Source: Flectonema sp. DT1601
Taxonomy: Eukaryota; Euglenozoa; Diplonemea; Diplonemida; Diplonemidae
NCBI GenBank assembly: GCA_964019425.1
Contig: OZ025789.1
Location: 930,001-994,000, forward strand
Length of the DNA stretch: 64,000 bases
Direction of reading: 5' to 3'
Below the pieces are notes generated by a model. It did not search any database. It worked only from the letters and a program-made list of their open reading frames with translations, and was not told where the DNA came from. Of the stretch, positions 43,172 to 51,790 are shown one piece after another. The position numbers and the translations under genes are program-made. Within the stretch, counting starts at the first letter, position 1. Each line of letters starts with the position of its first letter.

Positions 43172-43783
43172 CTAATGAACAAGGGTATTGTAATAAGAGA
43201 GTTCTCCTTTGGCAGCGTAGTACAACCACTCAAGATGACGTGGTTGTAAACCAGAACCACTTGAAAGAGGAAGAATAGAGGCGTTGATAATATTTGCTTT
43301 GGCATCAGCGATGTTTTTTCGATCATCATCAGCGAAGACTAACCGACAAGGAGTATAACGGTTGCATATCTCAACAAGTTTTTTACCTTTTGAACGTGAA
43401 TTACATGAGATTACCTCCGTGACAAACCCATCAAGTCCTCCTAAACGAAGGCAGTGCAAGACTACATTGTGTGTGTTAAGAGTTAGGATTATTATTTCAC
43501 AACCAACTTCATGTTTGAGATCCGACAAGAAGTTTTGTAGACTACGAAGTCTTCCCGGAGGAGAATCGAATACCATTTCAGGTGTTAAGCTGCCCAACTC
43601 TTTCTCAGTTAACTGAGTCTTACCACAATGTAAACACGTCAAGGTCATGTCGAAATCCAATACCATAACTGGCGCACCATCACCTCCAACAGTCTTTCGC
43701 TTTTGAGCAAGTGCTGTTTTTAGTGGAACTTTTTGAAGCTGCCGCTGAGTCTCATCCTGCTCAGAACTGCTACACGCCCCCAT
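43172..43783 (-). CDS. HAD-family phosphatase with N-terminal lipidation motif
   Basis: 203 residues. The start MGACSSSEQ is a classic N-myristoylation plus palmitoylation signal (Gly2, Cys4), pointing to attachment at the plasma or flagellar membrane. HAD motif I is VLDFDMTLT (DxDxT), motif II is IILTLN, a Lys lies in RSKGKKL, and motif IV is VFADDDRKN. A CxxC pair (CLHCG) follows motif I. The substrate is unknown; the DxDxT form includes FCP/SCP-type and small-molecule phosphatases. Little cap domain is present. The acceptor CTAACATTTCAG lies about 26 nt before the ATG. Confidence 0.85.
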   Translation of the reverse strand: MGACSSSEQDETQRQLQKVPLKTALAQKRKTVGGDGAPVMVLDFDMTLTCLHCGKTQLTEKELGSLTPEMVFDSPPGRLRSLQNFLSDLKHEVGCEIIILTLNTHNVVLHCLRLGGLDGFVTEVISCNSRSKGKKLVEICNRYTPCRLVFADDDRKNIADAKANIINASILPLSSGSGLQPRHLEWLYYAAKGELSYYNTLVH

Positions 43784-44014
43784 TTATATTATTATGGGGA
43801 GGGTGACTGAAATGTTAGATATTTATAAAAGGATGATGGGGAAAGAAAACAAAACAAATGCCGAGTATTCATCTGCTGTCATTTTCTGTTGATTTTTGTG
43901 TATTTGAGTCACCTGCAGAAATAGTAATCACCAAGTCTGTTGCACAAATTACTCCAAAAAAAAAACAAGAATTTAATTAGCATTCTTAGACAGTGCCACC
44001 AATCTGCTTTGCTA

Positions 44015-44548
44015 TTAGATATCGCGTAGGGCGCTTCGTAACATTTCAATCATTTTACCGAACATTTCAGGCCTGTCAGTCTTTTTTACATAATTTGAGA
44101 GTAGTTTAGTGTAATAATATTTCTCTACGTGGACTAACTTCCAGGCTAGTTGGCTCTCTCCGACTTCTTTTGATAGGACTGCCGCCTCGTGGAGGGATTT
44201 TGTGAAGAGGTCGCTGCAGATTAGACCAACGCCTCCCCTTTTAAGAATTTTGAGAAAGTAACGAAGACTTTTTTCATTTTTACCTTCTTCTTTAAAACGT
44301 TCAGCCTTTGTCATTAATTCTGACAGCTCGGCTGTATCATCATAGTCACTGTCACTGTCGTCGTCACTTTCTATCGTCACGATTTTTTCATTTTTTATAA
44401 ACATCCACCAAAGCAGACCTATCAGAACAACAGTGGTTACGCCTATAAATTCTGGGCCTACATACTCATGACTAGCCCAATCTAACCATTGAATTGTTGA
44501 TTCCCAAGCCGTTGAGTCTTCACCAACTGACAACAAATTGAAACTCAT
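44015..44548 (-). CDS. Membrane-anchored helical (TPR-like) protein
   Basis: 177 residues. One membrane span lies near 34-51 (FIGVTTVVLIGLLWWMFI), followed by an acidic DDDSDSDYDD segment and a helical C-terminal domain (AELSELMTKAERFKEEGKNE, ESQLAWKLVHVEKYYYTKLL) resembling two or three TPR-like hairpins. A short N-terminus before the span suggests anchoring with the helical domain in the cytosol, as in outer-membrane or ER adaptor proteins. The acceptor CATTTTTCAG lies 15-20 nt upstream; an earlier out-of-frame ATG lies between them. Unrecognised family. Confidence 0.7.
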   Translation of the reverse strand: MSFNLLSVGEDSTAWESTIQWLDWASHEYVGPEFIGVTTVVLIGLLWWMFIKNEKIVTIESDDDSDSDYDDTAELSELMTKAERFKEEGKNEKSLRYFLKILKRGGVGLICSDLFTKSLHEAAVLSKEVGESQLAWKLVHVEKYYYTKLLSNYVKKTDRPEMFGKMIEMLRSALRDI

Positions 44549-44930
44549 GTGGGCATCTAGCTCTGAAAAATGAACGAATTAGTGAACCTATTTTTGATTG
44601 AGGGCAGCAACACAAATGAACTCACTTTTATTGGGGTCATCTCTTCCTGTAGTATAAACAATGAGAACATTAAAATACGTAATAAAAAGAGCTTTACGCT
44701 ATTCTACACCCCAACCTTGACTTCCAAGGCAGGGTTTACAGATATTCTAAATTAGATAACAAAAAGTAAAAGTACACATCTCTGGCAAGTTTAGTACGTA
44801 AAGAAAGAAAGGTTCCGTAGAGTTAACACAAATCTATATCCGCAATATGCAGATTGGTTCTGTTTATAATAATAAACGTTCCGGGGAAAAACGGAAATCT
44901 TACATTGAGACAAAAGAAAAAGTCGCAATG
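44549..44930. other. Intergenic, about 380 bp
   Basis: No gene seen beyond the leader and acceptor of the 44015-44548 gene. Confidence 0.6.
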
Positions 44931-46238
44931 TTAACAAGGAGGAAGTAAGGAGCCAACATGCATATCTCTCAGGGCAGTCTCGTATAGTGGTTCTTCTGGT
45001 TCGGCTCCTCTGGTCATCATTTTGCAGGCCTTCACCATTGCAGTGCCTCTCTCTTGATGGATGCCCAGAACTTCCTTGAACTCCGCGATTATCTTTCTTT
45101 TTCCGACCTTGCGTTTATTACGAAGCATTTCACCGACTCGGGTTAGCTTCAGTTCTGATTTCGCATCGAGGACTTTAAGATCAGAAGCGAGCTCATTAAG
45201 AGGGAGATTATCCTCATATGATGGAGGGTGTGCTAAGAGTGCTTGATGAGAAACTGGAGCAACATTGTTCTTGGCATACGGAAGTTGCTTTTCTACCATT
45301 TGAGAAACAAAATTAGAACGAACTGCGAGATCACCAACAGATTTTGCCGAAGGATTCAATCGAAGAGGTTGCTCAGCATCGATCCCTCCCATCGTACTTT
45401 CACCATAACCAGAATCAAGAACTTCGAGTGGGTCTGCTGAAGGGAAGTCTTTAGGCATTGTTGTCTTTGGGTCATTTAATAGTTCTCCACCAGCAAGAAT
45501 CTTTAACTCATCATATGATAAGGGTTTATTAGTATCAGCGAGTGCATCAGCAAGCTGTCTATGAAGAGTTCCCTTATTACCGGGAGTACCATATCCACTA
45601 CCAGTAGTCATGTACTGTTTTGGTATCTTCTGCTGTTGATGTTTGAGTTGTGGCTGTGGTTGTGATTGTGATTTCATTGGAGAATATCTGCTGGTCGGTT
45701 TTAATGAAGATTTTGGAGCAGTCAACTGACTGTTACTTGGATAAGAAGGGAATCCCATGAAATCATTTAACGCCTCAGCCATGGGACCCGTCGGAGGTGA
45801 TGCCGCTGCCACACGAGCAGCAACAGGTGTGTCATCAAAAGAATAATTATTTCCTGACGGGTAATCACGACCTGATTGATAATTGTAAGTCTTTGTAGGG
45901 TGTTCAATTGTATGTCTTGGTTGTGGTGCTTGTTCTCTTGCATAGAATCCATCACCTCCGCTATTCGAAAACTTTGTATCTTCACCTGTTGGATCAAAAC
46001 TACTTGGCTTTCTCACTTGAGAAACATGTTGCGGCATGGGACAGTTCTCTCCACCAGAACTTCTGAACCCTTCCACTGCTGCCTTTCTTCTTTCATAGTA
46101 TTCAGCCCCCTGTTGAGTTCTCTCATTCCCTTTCTGAGGTGTGGCCATCGATCCTTTTATATTTTGGATCGTATTAAGTGCGCTTCTCAAGTGTCCTCGC
46201 AAAGCTTCCTTCTCACCTGCGGCATGTGAAGGATGCAT
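44931..46238 (-). CDS. Low-complexity protein with conserved-looking helical C-terminus
   Basis: 435 residues, one exon. Mostly Gln/Ser/Pro/Gly-rich and probably disordered (SQPQPQLKHQQQKIPKQY near 195). A helical segment at the start (EKEALRGHLRSALNTIQNIK) and a well-folded-looking basic helical region at 335-425 (LASDLKVLDAKSELKLTRVG, LRNKRKVGKRKIIAEFKEVL) are the ordered parts. Family not recognised. The acceptor CAAACCATTTGTTTCAACAG ends only 2 nt before the ATG. A cytoskeletal or RNA-granule protein would fit, but nothing specific supports either. Confidence 0.7.
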   Translation of the reverse strand: MHPSHAAGEKEALRGHLRSALNTIQNIKGSMATPQKGNERTQQGAEYYERRKAAVEGFRSSGGENCPMPQHVSQVRKPSSFDPTGEDTKFSNSGGDGFYAREQAPQPRHTIEHPTKTYNYQSGRDYPSGNNYSFDDTPVAARVAAASPPTGPMAEALNDFMGFPSYPSNSQLTAPKSSLKPTSRYSPMKSQSQPQPQLKHQQQKIPKQYMTTGSGYGTPGNKGTLHRQLADALADTNKPLSYDELKILAGGELLNDPKTTMPKDFPSADPLEVLDSGYGESTMGGIDAEQPLRLNPSAKSVGDLAVRSNFVSQMVEKQLPYAKNNVAPVSHQALLAHPPSYEDNLPLNELASDLKVLDAKSELKLTRVGEMLRNKRKVGKRKIIAEFKEVLGIHQERGTAMVKACKMMTRGAEPEEPLYETALRDMHVGSLLPPC

Positions 46239-47351
46239 TGCTGTTGAAACAAATGGTTTGAGGAAGTTATCAATTTCAGTATAAATTTAACACCAGAGTG
46301 TAATGGTCATCCTCTCTCATCAACATCATGTGTAAGGCTGGGTTAATACATGGAGTTAAGGAACAGCAATGAAAAAATAAACAATAGAAATAGAATACTA
46401 CATAATCTAATTAGAAAAAAAAGCTACAATTATTTTGATAAGAATCTATGAGGCGCTTGCAGTAGGGGTACGTTGTGTGTATTCTAATGAAAAAAAAAAA
46501 GGAAAGCAACAAAAAAAAAGAAGAAGAAAAAAAGTCCCCTACTTTCTGTGATACAATTCGCAGCTTAAACCAATTTTTTTTTTTTTTGCCTTACGGCGGT
46601 TTTTTTTTGAAGGGCAAAACTTTGACAATGTAGAAACAGTTACAACTTTTAGGTATTAAAAACAAAATTAATATCAAAAGTACTTGACTGAAAAAAATAT
46701 ATTTGAGGGAAGAACAAAAAAAAAAAAAAGCACATCCGAAATAAAATCACAATGTGAGTTTTTTTTTTTTTCTTTGCATTCCAAAGCAGCTGTCATCACA
46801 TATGTATGAGAAGACGCTATGAAATACCCTTTTTTAACGACATATCCCGAAACTATAATCTACAGATAGAGACTGCCACAAGAATATTATGGTGTTGTTA
46901 TTGTTGTTGTTGTTTTTTTTCTTTCCTGTTGTTTTTTTCATTAAGAGAATACGAAAAAAAAAGAAGAACAGAGGGAGAAATAAAAAGAAAAAAATAATCT
47001 TCCCTCTTAAGACTAGACAAGTTAGTGAGTGAATCCAACAGACCACCACCGAATATCGGTTTGGTTGACTCTCAAATAGAGATCTTCGAGTCATCCCCAA
47101 TAACTGCAGTAAGAGTTTTAAACGCAATAATCCTCAAAAAGATAGAGAGTTTCTACTATGAAGGAACAAAAAAAAAGCCATTCCAATGCAAGGAACAGAA
47201 AGGAATTAGAATAAGCGACTTTGAGCCTTCGAAAAAAAGGAGTTGAGGCTAAAGTTGAAATAAGGAGTCTTTTCAATGTTCCGCACTTTCTTATTTTATG
47301 TTTTAACATAAACAGCATAAGTGCTAATAAAAAAGAAGTTTTGGAAGAAGA

Positions 47352-47531
47352 AAAAAAAGAAATTGGCTTTATCTTAAAAACTATACAGAAAAATAGTAAT
47401 ATAACAACTGTGATGTTTTTTTGTTTGTGTCACGAAACCGACTTAAAACTGACAAAAGCTAAAGGAGGTTTACGTGCTGCCAACATTCTTTTTTCGTTCT
47501 TACAATACTTGTTAAATGCAAAAAAAAAAAA
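47352..47531 (+). repeat. Dispersed repeat, second full copy
   Basis: Matches 17901-18068 over its whole length (ttggcttta-tcttaaa ... accgacttaaaactga ... aaaggaggtttacgtgctgcc ... acttgttaaatgc), with small indels in homopolymers. It lies in intergenic DNA, so the element is not confined to introns. Confidence 0.85.
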
Positions 47532-48024
47532 AGAGGGAAAAAATGGTTTAAGGTTTTTGTTTTATGAGTGTATACACAATAAATTCCAAAAAAAAAAAAA
47601 AAAAAGTTTAATTTTCAAAATGGAAAAAAATCATTATCACTCCAACAGCACCATAATTTTTTTGTTTTTGTTTTTTTTACATATTATTTTTTTTTTTTTT
47701 TGCTTCTGATAATTATTTTCACTTACTTCGGACAAAAGATTAAAAGGGAACGTGGACTAGAGTTGTCTACTTTGTTGGACAAGAGAAGGAAGGGGTAGGT
47801 GCAAATAACTACCTACAAGTAACAACAAATTTAACAAGATCACAAAGGCATGGCAAATAATATGTGAAACATTAAAGCATCACGGTGAGACTGTTCGAAG
47901 CCTTGGCATCAACAACGATTGAACAACGACAAATAAAAAAGAGAAAAAAAAAAAGAAAAGAAAACAAATCTAAGGACGGAGAGAGAAAAGGGAAATTATA
48001 ATGACACATAACTTAGTACAACTA

Positions 48025-48055
<31 letters not shown>

Positions 48056-48199
48056 TTTAATAACAAAAGAGAATGTTGCCCACCTATTAATTTCAATTCT
48101 CATGAAGTGGTCCACAATATTTATTATTGCATAAGCAGTATTTGTAATTCCATAGTGGCGTCACTAATTCTAGTCGGTTATCACGGTTTTTAACGAAGG

Positions 48200-48660
48200 A
48201 AGAGTTCTCCTAGACCGGGTAGTGCAAGATCGCTACGTCTGGTGCGTGCACTGCGGGGGTGGCACTGCATTAATACAACATTTGGATAGCAGCTTTCCCG
48301 TAGGATTGAAGACTTTCACAAACGTGCACCAATACAGAACTTTGCCCTCGTGCACATACGTATCCTACACGGTCTGCAGAACCAGGGCCTGAGCAAGCTC
48401 ACGGCACCCAGCATGTAGGCGCGTCGAATACGACCAGACAACTTAATGATAGGACTGATGAGGAGAATCATGAAGTTTTGAACGGATCTCGTACTCTTAC
48501 CACTCACCGGTTTCAGGGACTTTTAACCCTCTTTTCAAAGTTCTTTGCATCTTTCCATCACTGTACTTGTTCGCTATCGGTCTCCGGGAGATATTTAGCC
48601 TTAGCAGAGGGATACCTGCCAATTAGCTCAGCATTCCCAAACTGAGCGACTCTTGCTGAC
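48200..48660 (-). rRNA. LSU rRNA fragment (5' domain with D1-D2-like region), probable pseudogene
   Basis: On the minus strand it reads GTTTGGGAATGCTGAGC, GCTAAGGCTAAATA, GACCGATAGCGAACAAGTAC and CAAAGAACTTTGAAAAGAG, then GGGTTAAAAGTCCCTGAAACCGG. These are the conserved blocks of the 5' part of eukaryotic LSU (28S) rRNA, in native order. A variable D2-like stretch follows down to about 48200 (ctacccggtct). The rest of LSU is absent and no SSU or 5.8S lies nearby, so this is a detached fragment. It lies in a gene desert on the same strand as the protein genes. Confidence 0.85.
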
Positions 48661-48818
48661 CAGAGAACCAATTTATACATAGGCAACAAATTCTCACTTA
48701 AAAAAAAGACAAGTCTCACTCGATGGCGTGAAAAATATAAAAGTAATAATAAAAAAAAAAATTACATCTTTTTTCTTTTTTTCTTAGAAACAAACAAGAC
48801 GGCGAGCAACAATTTTTT

Positions 48819-48886
48819 TGTGCACAAAACTGTGAACCGACTTACACCGATGAAGCCAAAGGAGGCTTGCGTGCTGCCTTGTTAAA
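48819..48886 (+). repeat. Dispersed repeat, partial diverged copy
   Basis: Shares gtgaaccgactta-accgatgaagccaaaggaggcttgcgtgctgcc with the core of the two full copies, with several substitutions. Confidence 0.65.
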
Positions 48887-48916
48887 AGAAAAAGAAAAAA
48901 TAAAAATGAAAAAAAG

Positions 48917-48938
48917 AAATCAGCCGGCACGCTGATTT
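48917..48938. other. Perfect hairpin
   Basis: aaatcagc - cggcac - gctgattt: an 8-bp perfect stem with a 6-nt loop, just beyond the partial repeat copy. No tRNA or terminator could be built around it. Confidence 0.6.
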
Positions 48939-49186
48939 AAACCCGTGAGACAAATATTTTAGCTAACGGTTGTGTTAGTTTTTAACTTTACGTTTTTTTT
49001 TTTTTATGTTTTTTTTTTAACTCGTACTGGGGAAATTGTAGAAATATTAAAAAAAATTCAAAAAAAAAAAAAAAAAGAGAAGAAATTTCAAAAAAAAAAA
49101 AAAAAAAACATTTTTTAAATAAATAAAACAATAATGCCATTCGTGTTCACGTTGTTTTGTTTTATTTTCAGAAACCGAACCTCTTC

Positions 49187-51546
49187 CTAAATATGCCTCG
49201 AGAGAATCTCCATCCGGTCGGCAGGCATCGCGAATGATGGCCGTTGCTGTTTTTTTGTTACTTTTTTTTTTTTTTTTTTTTAAAATTGATAAAACATCAA
49301 ACAAAACAAAAACAAAAAAAACAAACCGATCTCGGAGTTGTCCTACTCGGCCGACCAGGGAAATCAGTCGGAGAAAGAAGAGCTGTATTTGCTCGTTCCC
49401 TTCGATGTGGTTTAATAGAACTAGTAGGAGCCTGTTCAAGTTGACCAGATTTGAATTCATTTTCTAAACTAACAAGTGCAGCACTGAGGTCAGCATCACG
49501 TATTCTACGAGTTGGAGTTTTTGCTCCATCTCTGTTTGATTTTGGTGGTACAAGATCACGTAGTTCAGAATCCAAACCATACTCTGCACTTGCTCGACGC
49601 TTTTTTCCAGATGATGATCGACGACGAGGTGGTTTCTTAGCATCAACCACCGAGGATCTACGAGAACTTCTCCTCGATGATGGAGCAGAATGACTAACAG
49701 GAAGAGTACCAGAAGATCTTCTTCTCCCCGACAAGTTGCTAACCATTGAGTTGACCCTCTCTCTTGGTTGTAATTTATCAAATCCTGGAATGGGTTTTAT
49801 GTGTGTTTGGTTAACAATAGTTCCCATTTCAATATTTTCAGTTTCCGGATAATTATTTGATTTTTGTACTTCAGGTAACTTATTAACTACGTCTTTATGT
49901 GTTGGTGTCACCCTCTGTGATGGTGGTTGAGATGAATTTGGTATCGATCCAACAGGTTCTATTTGAATAACATTGTGAGAAACTCTTTCATCAGAACTCC
50001 CTTGAAGTAGAGTTGATAGTAGTTTTGGTTCATTATTACAGTCGTTTGTCGTCTTCGGTGTCTTTGTCACATAACAAATAGCAGCTGCCATAAACACACA
50101 TAAAAATGCACATCCCACAGCCACTCCAATAATAGTTTCTGTAGGTAATTGACTATCTTTTGATCCAGAATTCATAACCTCACAGTAGTCACCGTACCAG
50201 TTTGGTTGGCAGCTGCAGATGCAGCCTCCGTCAATAATGGTAGCACTGACTGCGTGATTAGTACAATTATCTACTTTTGTACAAACAAGACCACCATTTG
50301 GAGTACTAAGACAGCTTCCCTTTAAACAAACAGTGTTGTGGTTTGGAATAGATTTACACCTACAGAAACCATCACTAGCAAGACTGGATTGTGAATCACA
50401 AGACTGATGAAGAAGCGGAATGATATCACACTTCGCAGTAGTTGCAGCACTGAGTCTCTCGCATATCGAAGACGGGGCTCCTGGACATGCAGTTCCTTCT
50501 GCTACAGACTTAACTGTTTTTGATTCTCCTGCATAGCAGTTTGATGACTTCACTTGATACTCCATGGCTTTACCTTTACACTCAGATGGCATGTATTGTT
50601 CAGGTTGACTTACTTTCTTACAATATGTTGCTGCGCTGACACATAAATCAGCCTCTTCACAAGTGAGGTGAGAATAAGATGTGAATTCACTAGTTAGTTG
50701 GTGTTCATCCCAAGGATGACCACCAACACAGCACGTTGGTGATGTTGAGTTTCCGCAGGTGTTTGTGACGGTACCTCGTCGAATGCATGAGCATGACTCT
50801 GTTGAGCACTTAGTGTTGATTTCACTTGTAATTATAGGATCAGTTTGAGTTCTTTGGTATTCCCAACCACAGTCTACACTTCCCTCAGGGATGACGGCAT
50901 GGGCGGCACTTAAGTCTCTACAAATGTCATTCTGATCACAGGTATTGTTGTCCTTATCGACTGTAACTTTAGTACTGCAGGAGTCAACAACTTTTCCAAC
51001 TTGTTTTTTAACACAATTCCACAAGGTGTCACAGGTTGCAAGTCCCTTTGTATACTTAACCCAAGCTTTAATATCACAAGGATTGTTACTGCAGCGTTCT
51101 ATTTGATCACAGGATGCCTGAGAATATTTTAGTACTTCTGGACGGTCAACTAATTTTGAGTTATCTTCAAAAAGAGTATCTGGTGAAGTAGAAGACTTAC
51201 ACAGTCCTGTTGATGCATCATACGTTGCTGGACTACCAGCACAGATACAAACTTCAAGAGAGCATTTGTCTGCTTCTGCTCTAAGTTCTGCAGGGTCGGG
51301 TGTCCATGATGACGGTGCCAGTGTTAAGCTAGACATACACCTTGACATTAATGGTTCACAACCCTCTGCGAAATTAATACTTAATTCATTAGCACCCCTC
51401 GAGTTACGTTGCTGTCCTCTTTGCAGTACCATACTCCTGAATAACTCTTCTAGTACGTCTGCGTTACCAGCACTTGTAACAATGCATAGCCAAGCAAGCA
51501 TCAGTATCTGAAGCAGTGCAGTCGGCATGTTGGTTGAGTTGTTCAT
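49187..51546 (-). CDS. Cys-rich EGF-type type I surface protein, two exons
   Basis: Exons 49327-51546 and 49187-49246 join in frame to 759 residues. I start at the ATG at 51546, 11 nt after the acceptor GTTATTCTTTCACATCAG; the longer open frame upstream is leader. Signal peptide MNNSTNMPTALLQILMLAWL. The ectodomain has more than 40 Cys in repeated CxxxDxC blocks (ASCDQIERCSNNPCDIKAW, TCDQNDICRDLSAAH, LTCEEADLCVSAATYC) and ends in an EGF-like module (CICSCQPNWYGDYCEV). One membrane span lies near 472-495 (VAVGCAFLCVFMAAAICYV). The cytoplasmic tail of about 260 residues is rich in RRSS and PPRRRSSSGKKRR motifs, likely kinase targets. Intron: GTTTGT ... AACAAAAAAACAG. Probably an adhesion or sensory receptor; ligand unknown. 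Confidence 0.8.
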
Positions 51547-51790
51547 TCTCGTGAACTGATGTGAAAGAATAACATTATACACGTCAAGGAATATTTTTGT
51601 CGTAAAGTTCAACTGAAAAAAAAAGGAGGTCCACTTCATAATGTCGCTGTGAAGGAATAAAGGATTAAGAATTATAAAAACAAATTGACCGACAATAAAA
51701 AAAAAAAATAACAAATATAAGAATATAAGAATATAAGAATAAAAAGTTTGTGTAAATAATAAACATCTGACCACTGAATCATGAAAAGGA

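Larger units (their letters stand above)
46239..49186. other. Gene desert, about 2.9 kb, with rRNA fragment and repeats
   Basis: No protein gene supported; open frames on either strand are Lys- or Phe-run artefacts. It holds a dispersed-repeat copy (47352-47531), an LSU rRNA fragment (48200-48660), a partial repeat copy (48819-48886), a perfect hairpin (48917-48938) and long poly(T) near 48025-48047. Confidence 0.7.

Noticed and set aside
47221-47709. 162-codon plus-strand open frame
   Set aside because: Runs through a dispersed repeat and homopolymers, ends in Phe runs, and has no acceptor or domain support.
48917-48938. tRNA or terminator at the hairpin
   Set aside because: Only a simple stem-loop; no cloverleaf and no following T run.
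49047-49460. Separate small gene on the minus strand
   Set aside because: It is the second exon region and intron of the EGF-type gene read in another frame, with Phe runs from homopolymers.
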